From Thermoflexus sp042408815 (GTDB lineage Bacteria; Chloroflexota; Anaerolineae; Thermoflexales; Thermoflexaceae), in the NCBI RefSeq assembly GCF_042408815.1, contig NZ_JBHOQR010000024.1, positions 62,001 through 126,000 of the forward strand: a stretch of 64,000 bases of DNA. Reading direction: 5' to 3'. Below, in pieces: positions 44,274 to 51,851 of the stretch. Every line of letters starts with the position of its first letter. Position 1 is the first letter of the stretch. The position numbers and the translations under genes were made by a program. A model generated the notes under the pieces. That model ran no database searches. It was not told where the DNA came from and was given only the letters and a program-made list of their open reading frames with translations.

Positions 44274-45406
44274 CGTTCACCTCCTTGCGAATCGTTTCCA
44301 CAGCGGCATCGTTGCCGCTGCAACGATGCACCGGGTTGACGGAGGGGATCGGCGAACAGCACCCGTCCCGATCCCGGGAGGGCGCGGACCTCTCCGTCCT
44401 CGAAGGCCACCCGTCCTTCCAGAACCGTGCGCCGCACCCGGGCTCGCACGACCATCCCCTCAAAAGGAGTCCATCCGCATTTCGTGAAAAGGCCTTCCCG
44501 GGAGATCGTCCAGGGTCCACCCCATTCGATCTCCACCCACGTCTCCGGGGGCTCCAGCAGGCCGAAAATGCGCCGGGGCCCGGTGGCGACCAGGCGGACG
44601 ACCTCCTCCAGGGACAGGCGGCCTTCAACGACGGCGGTGAGCATCAATGGCAGCATGGTCTCCAGGCCCGGCACTCCGGGGGGCGGGTGGGGACTCTGTT
44701 TTTCCTCGATGGTATGGGGGGCGTGATCGGTTGCCACCGCATCGATCACCGGCAGGTTGGCCCAGAGGGCTTCCTGATCGGCCCGGGTGGCCAGCGGCGG
44801 TCGCATAAGACCGAACGGGCCGAGACGGGGCCAATCGGCCTCCGTCAGGAACAGGTGGTGCGGCGTGACCTCGCACGTGACCGGAAGGCCTCGCTCCTTC
44901 GCCCGGCGGATGAGGAGAATTTCCTCCCGCCGGCTGACATGGCAGAAATGGATCGGCTGGCGGAACAGGGCAGCCAGCCCTAATACCATCGCCACGGCCC
45001 GCCCCTCCGCGTGGACCGCGATGGGGCGGTGGCCGGGCCAAGCCTTGAAATGGCCCAGGACCGCGGCGAGGCTTTCCAGCCGAAGAGGGCCGTAGGTCGC
45101 ATCCAGATAAAGCTTCAGACCAGCGGCCTGGGGGGCTAAGGCCGCAGCGACCTCGGGGTTCTCCGGCGTGCCGCCGACAAAGAGGCCCACCTCGCAGCGC
45201 GCCCCTGCCCGAGCGCGCTGCACGGCTTCCCGGAAGGCTGTGGGATCCGTAAGGGGCGGGCGGGTGTTGGGCATGGCCAGCACCGTCACCACCCCGCCGG
45301 CCAGCGCCGCCGCCGTCCCGCTGGCGAAATCCTCTTTATGGGTCTCCCCTGGCTCCCGCAGGTGCACATGGATGTCCGCCGCTCCGGGCAGACGGATGGT
45401 GGTCAT
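44267..45406 (-). CDS. pyrC: Dihydroorotase, CAD-like
   Basis: 379 residues. Cyclises carbamoyl aspartate to dihydroorotate. Metal ligands DIHVHLREPG, the carboxylated Lys in AGLKLYLDAT, the HVS histidine and ATDHAPHTIEEK are present. It starts directly at the barrel (MTTIRLPGAADIHVHL) without the N-terminal beta domain of ordinary class I dihydroorotases, and it reads very close to the DHO domain of eukaryotic CAD (KEEILLIRRAKERGLPVTCEV-like block, PPGVPGLETMLPLMLTAV). ATG 45406 follows GGAGGG; longer in-frame readings back to 46324 are shadows. First gene of the pyr operon, behind a candidate attenuator. Confidence 0.95.
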   Translation of the reverse strand: MTTIRLPGAADIHVHLREPGETHKEDFASGTAAALAGGVVTVLAMPNTRPPLTDPTAFREAVQRARAGARCEVGLFVGGTPENPEVAAALAPQAAGLKLYLDATYGPLRLESLAAVLGHFKAWPGHRPIAVHAEGRAVAMVLGLAALFRQPIHFCHVSRREEILLIRRAKERGLPVTCEVTPHHLFLTEADWPRLGPFGLMRPPLATRADQEALWANLPVIDAVATDHAPHTIEEKQSPHPPPGVPGLETMLPLMLTAVVEGRLSLEEVVRLVATGPRRIFGLLEPPETWVEIEWGGPWTISREGLFTKCGWTPFEGMVVRARVRRTVLEGRVAFEDGEVRALPGSGRVLFADPLRQPGASLQRQRCRCGNDSQGGERW

Positions 45407-45435
45407 GCTGGGGCCCTCCCTCAGGACGGCAGTAT

Positions 45436-45473
45436 AAAAAAAAGCACCGGGAGCGAGATCGCCTTCCCGGTGC
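45436..45473 (-). terminator. Intrinsic terminator in the pyr leader (candidate attenuator)
   Basis: Minus strand: arms GCACCGGGA (complement 45465-45473) and TCCCGGTGC (45444-45452), 12-base loop, then T8 (45436-45443), ending 30 bases before the pyrC ATG. The plus strand has no U-tract. The 5' arm ACCGG could alternatively pair with CCGGT just upstream (about 45486-45490), a 5-bp antiterminator. Confidence 0.8.
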
Positions 45474-45488
45474 CTGAAGAGCGCAACC

Positions 45489-45522
45489 GGCGCTCCGCTG
45501 ATGCGAACATCAGCGAAGCGCC
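45489..45522 (-). promoter_or_regulatory. Long leader hairpin with UUCG tetraloop upstream of pyrC terminator
   Basis: 15-base arms (45489-45503 and 45508-45522), all paired with one G-U, closing on a TTCG loop read on the minus strand. It directly precedes the terminator and overlaps the proposed antiterminator strand. GAGCGC at the end of its 3' arm can also pair with GCGCTC downstream. Confidence 0.75.
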
Positions 45523-45575
45523 AGAGCGCGTATAAGGGAAACGTCGAACAGGTCCCCGACCCATGCCAGTGTTCT

Positions 45576-45604
45576 ATGTTGCCACAAGCGGGAGGATTTG
45601 TCAA
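45576..45604 (-). promoter_or_regulatory. Promoter of the pyr operon
   Basis: Minus strand TTGACA (45599-45604), 17-base spacer, CAACAT (45576-45581). It gives a leader of about 160 bases that contains the hairpin and terminator before pyrC. The -35 is perfect and the -10 weak. Confidence 0.65.
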
Positions 45605-45693
45605 ACTGATCCAGAGGGCTTTCCCACTTTCCTGGGCATGAAAGGCGGTGGGAGGTTGGGAAGGACCCGGAGACAGAAAGCCCGGAGGCAACG

Positions 45694-46797
45694 ATGTCAC
45701 ACCCACGCTGGCTGCGCTTGCGGGAGGAAATGAACCGGGAGGGGATCGAGCTCCTGGCCTTAGTCCCCGGCGCCAATCTGTTCTATGTGACCGGTCTCTC
45801 TCTCCATCGGATGGAGCGCCCCATCGTGGCGCTGTTTCCCTGGGATAGCGATCCCGTGCTGATCCTCCCGGCCTTCGAGATCGAGAAGGCCCAGCAGGCG
45901 CCGATCCCATGGCGCCTGTTCCCTTACACCGACGAGGAAGGGCCCGCACGGGCGTTCCAGGCGGCGGCGGAAGCCGTGGGCCGGCGCGGATGTCCCATCG
46001 CCGTGGAAACCCTGGGGATGCGCGTGCTGGAATGGTCCATGCTCGCCCACGTCTTTTCCTCCCCCGAACCGATCGCGGCGGAGCCGTTGCTGGCCCGGCT
46101 GCGGATGGTAAAAGATCCGAACGAAATCGCCGCGATGCGACGGGCCGTCGCAGTGGCGGAGGAAGCGCTGCGGATATGGCTGCCCCAGGTGCACAGGGGG
46201 ATGACAGAACGGGAGGCGACCCGGCGGCTGATCCAGGCGTGCTTCGCGGCCGGGGCGGATGCCCTGGCCTTCGAGCCCATCGTGGTGGCCGGGCCGAACA
46301 CGGCCCTCCCCCACGCCACGCCATCGGATCGCCCTATCGGGACCGGGGAGCTCCTGCTGGTGGATTTCGGGGTGGTCGTGGAAGGTTATGTCTCCGATCT
46401 CACGCGAACTTTTGCGGTGGGCGAGCTGGATCCCGAGCTGCGGTGGATCTATGAGCGGGTTCAGGAGGCCAACGCCGCCGGCCGCGCCGCCGTGCGGCCC
46501 GGAATCCCAGCGGAGGCCGTGGACCGGGCGGCCCGCTCGGTGATTGAGGCGGCCGGCTATGGCGCCCACTTCCCCCATCGCACCGGCCACGGGCTCGGAC
46601 TGGAGGTCCATGAGCCCCCATATATCGTGGCGGGGAACACCGAGCTCCTTCAGCCTGGCATGACCTTCACCATCGAGCCCGGGATCTACCTGCCGGGGAA
46701 GGGCGGCGTCCGCATCGAGGACGATGTGGTGGTGACAGAATCCGGGGCGGAATCGCTCACCACGTTCCCCCGCGAACTGATGGGCCTGGGGGGATGA
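45694..46797 (+). CDS. Xaa-Pro aminopeptidase / Xaa-Pro dipeptidase (M24B)
   Basis: 367 residues. Creatinase-type N-terminal domain (1-130) and a pita-bread metallopeptidase domain with the dimetal ligands: Asp in LVDFGVVVEGYVSDLTRTF split as LVDFG and SDLTRTF, His in HRTGHGLGLEVHE, Glu in FTIEPGIY and Glu in RIEDDVVV. Removes N-terminal residues before proline, or splits X-Pro dipeptides; the two activities cannot be separated here. GGAGG upstream of ATG 45694. Divergent from the pyr operon, sharing its leader region. Confidence 0.93.
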   Translation: MSHPRWLRLREEMNREGIELLALVPGANLFYVTGLSLHRMERPIVALFPWDSDPVLILPAFEIEKAQQAPIPWRLFPYTDEEGPARAFQAAAEAVGRRGCPIAVETLGMRVLEWSMLAHVFSSPEPIAAEPLLARLRMVKDPNEIAAMRRAVAVAEEALRIWLPQVHRGMTEREATRRLIQACFAAGADALAFEPIVVAGPNTALPHATPSDRPIGTGELLLVDFGVVVEGYVSDLTRTFAVGELDPELRWIYERVQEANAAGRAAVRPGIPAEAVDRAARSVIEAAGYGAHFPHRTGHGLGLEVHEPPYIVAGNTELLQPGMTFTIEPGIYLPGKGGVRIEDDVVVTESGAESLTTFPRELMGLGG

Positions 46798-46820
46798 GAT
46801 CTCCGGCAGAGCGTTGGAAT

Positions 46821-46849
46821 TTGACCGCGCCATCTTGCAACGCTAAAAT
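46821..46849 (+). promoter_or_regulatory. Promoter of the TPP riboswitch / permease transcript
   Basis: TTGACC (46821-46826), 17-base spacer, TAAAAT (46844-46849). The transcript would begin near 46856, five bases before the riboswitch P1 stem. Confidence 0.82.
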
Positions 46850-46860
46850 CACGATTTGAA

Positions 46861-46976
<116 letters not shown>

Positions 46977-46995
46977 GACCGCTTCGTTCTCCTCG

Positions 46996-47017
46996 CCCGC
47001 CCGTCGGCGGGTTTTTT
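46996..47017 (+). terminator. Riboswitch-controlled intrinsic terminator
   Basis: CCCGCC (46996-47001), CGTC loop, GGCGGG (47006-47011), then T6. Lies between the TPP aptamer and the permease gene, as the expression platform. Confidence 0.9.
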
Positions 47018-47065
47018 ATTCCCCCACGCCGCTTCATTCCCACACCTTCTTCAGGGAGGTTCACC

Positions 47066-48376
47066 ATGGCGATCCTCAAAGTATGGGCTCGCGCGTTTCC
47101 CCGGATCCATGCGCCCCCCGAATGGGGCATCGAGCCGGTGCCGGTGGAAGCACGGCGCCTGGGATTCCTCGATTACGCAGTCCTGTGGGGAGATCTCGGC
47201 GTGGGGTTACTGGTGATGGCCGCCGGCGCCCTGCTGGTGCCCGGCCTGGGGCTTCCCCAGGCCCTGCTGGCCATCCTGATCGGGACGCTGCTGGGCAACC
47301 TGTTGCTGGCCGCCACGGGATACATCGGCAGCCGAACGGGCGCGCCCACCATGGTGCTGCTTCGACCTTCCCTTGGGCGTCTGGGGTCGTTCCTGCCCAC
47401 CGCCCTCAACGTGCTCCAGCTGATCGGCTGGGGCGCCTTTGAGATCATTATCATGGCTCAGGCGGCGAATTTCATCAGCGACCGCTTCCTCGGATTCTCC
47501 AGCTATCCCTTCTGGGCCATCCTCTTCGCCCTGTGGTGCACCCTGATGGCCATTGGAGGGCCCTTGGTAGTGGTGCGCCAGTGGCTGGAGAAATTCGCGG
47601 TGTGGCTGGTGTTGCTGACCACCATCGGATTGACCATCTACCTAATATCCACATATGATCTGGGAGCCGTGTGGCGGCGACCGGGGACCGGGGAGATGCC
47701 CTTCTGGCTGGCCGTGGATCTGGTGGCCGCGATGCCGATCTCATGGATGCCTCTGGTGGCCGATTACAACCGGTTCGCCCGGCGGGCAGGGCCCGCCTTC
47801 TGGGGAACTTACATCGGCTATCTCATTGCGAACGTGTGGTTCTACGGGCTGGGCGCCCTGTTGCTCCTCACCGCCCAGACCGGTCAGCTGGTGGAAGCCA
47901 TCGGGGCGCTGGCCATCGGCTGGATCGTGCTGCCAATCATCCTGGTGGATGAGACCGATAACGCCTTCGCCGATATCTATTCGGCGGCCGTGTCCCTGCA
48001 AAACATCTGGCCGAGGGGCCGCCAGGCGCTCTTCGCCGGAGCAATCGGAGCGATCTGCCTCCTGCTAGCCCTCACGGTCCCCATCGCCCAGTATGAGAAC
48101 TTCCTGCTGCTGATCGGCACCGCCTTCGTCCCGCTGTTCGGCGTGCTGGCGGCCGATTATTTCGTGGTGCGCCGCTCCTACACCGAGGCGGATCTGTATC
48201 GACCGGTGGCCATCCGGTGGGAGGGCCTCGCGGCTTGGGCGGCCGGGGTGGCCACTTACCAGGCTCTCACCCGCCTGGCTCCCTCGGTGGGGGCCACCTT
48301 CCCCGCCTTCATCATCTCCTTTGCGATCTATGGGATCATCACCCTGGCCCGAGGCCGGATCACCCGCGCAGCGTAA
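47066..48376 (+). CDS. cytX: NCS1-family permease, CytX-like (thiamine precursor uptake)
   Basis: 436 residues, about twelve transmembrane segments; NCS1 family related to cytosine permeases (LDYAVLWGDLGVGLLVMAAGALLVP broken into LWGDLGVG and LVPGLGLPQALLAI, MPLVADYNRFA). The TPP riboswitch in its leader strongly suggests uptake of hydroxymethylpyrimidine or a related thiamine building block, as proposed for CytX. Start ATG 47066 follows CAGGGAGGT; the in-frame extension through the riboswitch is rejected. Monocistronic; no thi gene is in the window. Confidence 0.9.
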   Translation: MAILKVWARAFPRIHAPPEWGIEPVPVEARRLGFLDYAVLWGDLGVGLLVMAAGALLVPGLGLPQALLAILIGTLLGNLLLAATGYIGSRTGAPTMVLLRPSLGRLGSFLPTALNVLQLIGWGAFEIIIMAQAANFISDRFLGFSSYPFWAILFALWCTLMAIGGPLVVVRQWLEKFAVWLVLLTTIGLTIYLISTYDLGAVWRRPGTGEMPFWLAVDLVAAMPISWMPLVADYNRFARRAGPAFWGTYIGYLIANVWFYGLGALLLLTAQTGQLVEAIGALAIGWIVLPIILVDETDNAFADIYSAAVSLQNIWPRGRQALFAGAIGAICLLLALTVPIAQYENFLLLIGTAFVPLFGVLAADYFVVRRSYTEADLYRPVAIRWEGLAAWAAGVATYQALTRLAPSVGATFPAFIISFAIYGIITLARGRITRAA

Positions 48377-48398
48377 GCCATCCCAGGGGATCCGCATG

Positions 48399-48433
48399 GG
48401 CGGGCGAGGCCACCGGAAATGGCTTCGCCCGCC
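48399..48433. terminator. Stem-loop between convergent cytX and paaD
   Basis: 14-base arms GGCGGGCGAGGCCA (48399-48412) and TGGCTTCGCCCGCC (48420-48433) with one G-T pair. No U-tract adjoins either side, so termination strength is unknown. Confidence 0.5.
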
Positions 48434-48472
48434 TGCCCAACCATGGGGAAGAGAAAAGAGGCCCTTCCCGCC

Positions 48473-48970
48473 TCACAGGGGTTTGAACGCCTCGAAGGGC
48501 TGCCGGCACGTGTGACAGTAGAACAGCGCTCGACATAAAGTCGGACCGAACAGGTTCTCCATCCGGGTATCGGTGGATCCGCAGAAGGGACAGGGCACTT
48601 CCTCAAACGCCGTGAGCGGGATCTCCGCCGGGACCGGCCGGGGCGGCGCGATCCCCAGCTCGCGCAACGCCTGCCGCGCGCGCTCGCTCATCCGATCCGT
48701 GGTCCACGGTGGGCGATACACCCGCTGCACCCGGACGCTGCGTGCCCCCAGGGCCCGGATGCACGCCACGATCTCCTGCTCCATGACGTGCAACGCCGGA
48801 CATCCCACAAAGGTGGGCGCGAAATCCACCTCCACCTCATCCCCCTTCACCCGGACATCGTAAATCAGCCCCAGGTCGACCACCGAGACCGTGGGGATCT
48901 CCGGATCCTTCACCGCCTCTAGAGCCGCCAGCACCGCCTCGCGGGTCAGCGCCCCGCCCTCGCTCACCAT
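48473..48970 (-). CDS. paaD: Phenylacetyl-CoA epoxidase subunit PaaD
   Basis: 165 residues. N-terminal MIP18/DUF59-type domain (EAVLAALEAVKDPEIPTVSVVDLGLI split as DPEIPTVSVVDLGLI) and a C-terminal zinc-ribbon with CPFCGSTDT and CHTCRQPF. PaaD is thought to help cofactor assembly in the PaaABC(E) monooxygenase. Its ATG overlaps the paaC stop by seven bases. Last gene of the operon; the reductase PaaE and the downstream paaG/Z/J genes are not here. Confidence 0.93.
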   Translation of the reverse strand: MVSEGGALTREAVLAALEAVKDPEIPTVSVVDLGLIYDVRVKGDEVEVDFAPTFVGCPALHVMEQEIVACIRALGARSVRVQRVYRPPWTTDRMSERARQALRELGIAPPRPVPAEIPLTAFEEVPCPFCGSTDTRMENLFGPTLCRALFYCHTCRQPFEAFKPL

Positions 48971-49758
48971 GTCTCCCCCAATCCCAAACGGGCCACCATC
49001 TGGAAGTCCATCAGCAGTGCAGCCAGGTGCTCCGTATGCCGGCCGAGCCGCCCGCCGTAAACGGGCTCCGCCTCCGGGATCCTCAACGAGGCGGCCTCCA
49101 GGATCGGACGGACCTCCGCCTCCCAGCGGGCCTGGAGCTCGGCCTCCGGGGGCTGGATCCCGGCTTCCACCCGCAGGATTTCCCCGGGTGTCGGCTCAAA
49201 GAGCCCCAGGGCATGGGGCCACGCCTGCTCCAGGGCCGTCTGCATTCGGCGATGGCTCTCCTCCGTCGCGTCCCCCAGCCGCAGCACCCATGCTCGGCTG
49301 TGCATCAGATGATACGTCTCCTCCCGCCGCACCTTGGCCGCCGCCGCCGCCAGCGGCATCCAGGCGCTGGCCATCAGGGCCTCCAGCCGGACCTTCTCCG
49401 CAACATCGAAAAGGAACTGTCGGATGATGGTGAAGGCCCAATCCCCTTTAGGGAGCTCCACCAGCGTCGCATTGCGAAACTCCGGGGGATCCCGGAAGTA
49501 GGCCATACGGTCCGGATCCGGCCACCCCAGCTCCTGCAGCAGGGAATACCAAAGCACCGCATGCCCGATCTCATCCTGGGCGATGCTGGCCATGGCGATG
49601 TCCGCCTCCAGGATCGGCGCGTGGCCCACCCACTCAGAATCCCGGTGGCCCAGCAGGACCTCATCGTCGGCCATCGCCAGGAGCAGCTGGCCCACCGCCT
49701 CCCGGAGGGGATCCGGAAGGGCAACGGTCTCATTCGGCTTCGGGAAGAGACTGGCCAT
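48964..49758 (-). CDS. paaC: Phenylacetyl-CoA epoxidase subunit PaaC
   Basis: 264 residues. Structural ferritin-like subunit stabilising PaaA. LLAMADDEVLLGHRDSEWVGHAP, ADIAMASIAQDEIGHA and the KVRREETYHLMHSRAW block are typical; unlike PaaA it lacks a full di-iron ligand set in the family. Starts within the end of paaB (29-base overlap). Part of paaABCD, degrading phenylacetate via ring epoxidation. Confidence 0.95.
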   Translation of the reverse strand: MASLFPKPNETVALPDPLREAVGQLLLAMADDEVLLGHRDSEWVGHAPILEADIAMASIAQDEIGHAVLWYSLLQELGWPDPDRMAYFRDPPEFRNATLVELPKGDWAFTIIRQFLFDVAEKVRLEALMASAWMPLAAAAAKVRREETYHLMHSRAWVLRLGDATEESHRRMQTALEQAWPHALGLFEPTPGEILRVEAGIQPPEAELQARWEAEVRPILEAASLRIPEAEPVYGGRLGRHTEHLAALLMDFQMVARLGLGETW

Positions 49759-50053
49759 GGCGCTCCATCCACCTCCGCACCCGCTCCGTCACCCGGAAGC
49801 CTCGGGGCTCCCGATACTCCTTCTCCAGGGCGGAGGCGAAGAGCTCCTCCGCCTCCTCGGCCCGGGAGGCGTAAATCGCCTCCGTGGGGACCACCCACAA
49901 GCTGACGCAGCGGCCCCGCCGCACGAACTGTTCCTTGGCCAGGATGAGGGCCATCTCCGGGTCGGGGGCGTGGACTGCCCCCACGTGCACGTGGGGATCG
50001 CCCCGCTTCTCCTGGAGAAAAACCTCATAAACCGGCCACTGCGTATCGCCCAT
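49730..50053 (-). CDS. paaB: Phenylacetyl-CoA epoxidase subunit PaaB
   Basis: 107 residues. Small bridging subunit; WPVYEVFLQEKRGDPHVHVGAVHAPDPEMAL and LWVVPTEAI are PaaB hallmarks, here shown as short motifs VYEVFLQ, HVHVGAVHA and LWVVP. It overlaps paaA by 29 bases and paaC by 29, so the genes are tightly coupled. SD GGAGGGGG before ATG 50053. Confidence 0.95.
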   Translation of the reverse strand: MGDTQWPVYEVFLQEKRGDPHVHVGAVHAPDPEMALILAKEQFVRRGRCVSLWVVPTEAIYASRAEEAEELFASALEKEYREPRGFRVTERVRRWMERHGQSLPEAE

Positions 50054-51056
50054 CGCCCCCTCCGTTAGTTCGCTGCGCGGCCTTCGCCGCCAGGGCCTCC
50101 CGCACCCAGCGGCCCTCCTCGTGGGCCCGGCGCCGGGCCGCCATCCGCTCGGCGTTGCACGGGCCGTCGCCTTTGATCACCCGCCAGAACTCCTCCCAAT
50201 CCGGCTCGCTGAACCGCCAGTGCCTCGTCTCCGGATCGTAGCGCAGGTTCGGATCGGGAATCGTCAGGCCTAGGCGCAGCACCATCGGCGCGTATTGATC
50301 CACGAACTCCTGGCGCAGCTCATCGTTGGTCTTCGTCTTGATCCGCCAACGCAACAGGGTAGGCGTGTGCACCGAATCCCGATCCGGCGGGCCGAAGAGC
50401 ATCAGAGCCGGATACCACCAGCGGTTCACCGCCTCCTGGATCATCTGCCGCTGGGCAGGGGTGCCAGTGGCCAGAGCCACGAAGGCATCGTAGCCCTGCT
50501 TGATGTGAAAGGATTCCTCGTAGCAGATCCGCTTCATCGCCCGGGCGTAGGGGCCGTAGGAGCCCTGGGCCAGCATCAGCTGGTTAACCACCGCCGCGCC
50601 ATCGATCAGCAGGCCGATGGCCGCCACATCCGCCCAAGTCGGCGTGGGATAGTTGAACACCACCGAATATTTCGCCTTGCCGGCCAGCAGCGCCTCGACC
50701 ATCTCCTCTCGGGTGACCCCCAAGGTCTCCGCCGCTCGATACAGCAGCTGCCCGTGGCCGCCCTCGTCTTGCACCTTGGCGATGAGGATCAGCTTGCGCC
50801 GGAGGGTGGGCGCGTGGGGGATCCACTTTCCCTCGGGAAGCATGCCCACAATCTCGCTGTGGGCGTGCTGGGAGATCATGCGGATCAGCTGCCGCCGATA
50901 TTCCTCAGGCATCCAGTCCGTGGGCTCGATCTTCTCCCCTCGAGCGATGCGCGCCTCGAACTCCGCCAGGCGAGCCTCATACTCCGGGCCCTCCTGAGGC
51001 GGCGGCGCCTGCTCCGGAACCGGGATCGTGTAACCGTGAACACGGTATGTGAGCAT
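50025..51056 (-). CDS. paaA: Phenylacetyl-CoA epoxidase catalytic subunit PaaA
   Basis: 343 residues. Di-iron oxygenase subunit that epoxidises phenylacetyl-CoA. Ligand motifs visible: ISQHAHSEIVGMLPEG, KVQDEGGHGQLLYRA (EGGH), and the ICYEESFHIKQGY (ExxH) block. ATG 51056 overlaps the TGA of the tetR gene (TGATG) and follows GGGAGGGG; an in-frame start at 51143 lies inside tetR and is rejected. First enzyme gene of the operon. Confidence 0.95.
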   Translation of the reverse strand: MLTYRVHGYTIPVPEQAPPPQEGPEYEARLAEFEARIARGEKIEPTDWMPEEYRRQLIRMISQHAHSEIVGMLPEGKWIPHAPTLRRKLILIAKVQDEGGHGQLLYRAAETLGVTREEMVEALLAGKAKYSVVFNYPTPTWADVAAIGLLIDGAAVVNQLMLAQGSYGPYARAMKRICYEESFHIKQGYDAFVALATGTPAQRQMIQEAVNRWWYPALMLFGPPDRDSVHTPTLLRWRIKTKTNDELRQEFVDQYAPMVLRLGLTIPDPNLRYDPETRHWRFSEPDWEEFWRVIKGDGPCNAERMAARRRAHEEGRWVREALAAKAAQRTNGGGDGRYAVAGL

Positions 51057-51700
51057 CACACCCCTCCCTCTGCTCCAAGGGTATCCGGCATCACCGGAAG
51101 GGCTTCCCCAGGCTCCCACCTCTGAAGTCCCCGCATCGCCCAATCCGCGAAGGCCTCGGCGATCTGCTCCGGCGAAAGGGGGCCCTTCGGGCGATACCAG
51201 ACGGCGATACCGTTCAGCGCCGTCAGGATGAACCGGGTGATCAACGGCACGTCCAGATCCGCCCGGAATACCCCAGCCTCGATCCCCTCCTGCAGGATCT
51301 CGCGGAACAGCGCCTCATAGGCATCCCGACGGGCCAGGACGTCCGCACGGCGCTTGGGGCTGAGGGCTTTCCACTCGTGATTGAACACCACCGCCGCATC
51401 CTGGCGCTCCGTCACCACCCGCAGGTGCGCCACCACCGCGAGCCGGAACTTCTCCAAGGGGGAACGCTCCGAGCGGACGATGGACTCCAGACTGGATAGA
51501 AACGCCTGGGCCGCTTCATCCACAATCTCCCAGAGCAGCTCCTCCTTCGAGGCGATGTGGGCATACAGGCTCCCGCCCTGCAGGCGGATCGCCGATGCAA
51601 TGTCCCGGATGGAGGTGCCGTAATAGCCCCGCTGGCTGAAAAGCCGCCCGGCTACCCGCAGGATAGTTTTCCGTCGATCCCCATGACTTCGTCGCGCCAT
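51056..51700 (-). CDS. TetR-family regulator of the phenylacetate operon
   Basis: 214 residues. N-terminal helix-turn-helix (KTILRVAGRLFSQRGYYGTSIRDIASAI) in short motifs RGYYGTSI and SLYAHIASKEEL, C-terminal ligand domain with FNHEWKALSPKRR. First gene of tetR-paaABCD, so a PaaR-like repressor responding to phenylacetyl-CoA is the natural reading. ATG 51700 preferred over TTG 51712; the promoter and a palindromic operator lie directly upstream, predicting autoregulation. Effector not proven. Confidence 0.9.
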   Translation of the reverse strand: MARRSHGDRRKTILRVAGRLFSQRGYYGTSIRDIASAIRLQGGSLYAHIASKEELLWEIVDEAAQAFLSSLESIVRSERSPLEKFRLAVVAHLRVVTERQDAAVVFNHEWKALSPKRRADVLARRDAYEALFREILQEGIEAGVFRADLDVPLITRFILTALNGIAVWYRPKGPLSPEQIAEAFADWAMRGLQRWEPGEALPVMPDTLGAEGGV

Positions 51701-51706
51701 TTTTGC

Positions 51707-51722
51707 TAACAAACGTTCGCTT
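51707..51722. promoter_or_regulatory. Candidate TetR/PaaR operator
   Basis: Imperfect palindrome TAACAAACGTTCGCTT centred on ACGT, covering the predicted transcription start of tetR-paaABCD. The halves match at five of eight positions, with the AAC/GTT core perfect. Position fits steric repression. Confidence 0.5.
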
Positions 51723-51724
51723 AA

Positions 51725-51753
51725 ATTATATGGGGTTGGTTCAGCTCTGTCAA
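51725..51753 (-). promoter_or_regulatory. Consensus promoter of tetR-paaABCD
   Basis: Minus strand TTGACA (51748-51753), 17-base spacer, TATAAT (51725-51730): both boxes perfect at optimal spacing, which is unusual for a GC-rich genome. It predicts strong expression unless repressed. Confidence 0.88.
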
Positions 51754-51851
51754 GACCGGGGCCGGCTCCGGGCTCGGGGGGAATGGAAGCCGAGGCCGGG
51801 TGCCGGCAGCGTTCAAACTCCGAAGGAGGTCCGCCGTGCCCCGTCGGTCCC

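Noticed and set aside
45407..46324. Upstream extension of pyrC on the minus strand
   Set aside because: It runs through the promoter, hairpin and terminator and antisense to the Xaa-Pro peptidase; the SD at 45406 decides.
48973..51056. Full phenylacetate catabolic island
   Set aside because: Only paaABCD and a regulator are present; paaE, paaG, paaZ, paaJ and paaK are not in the window.
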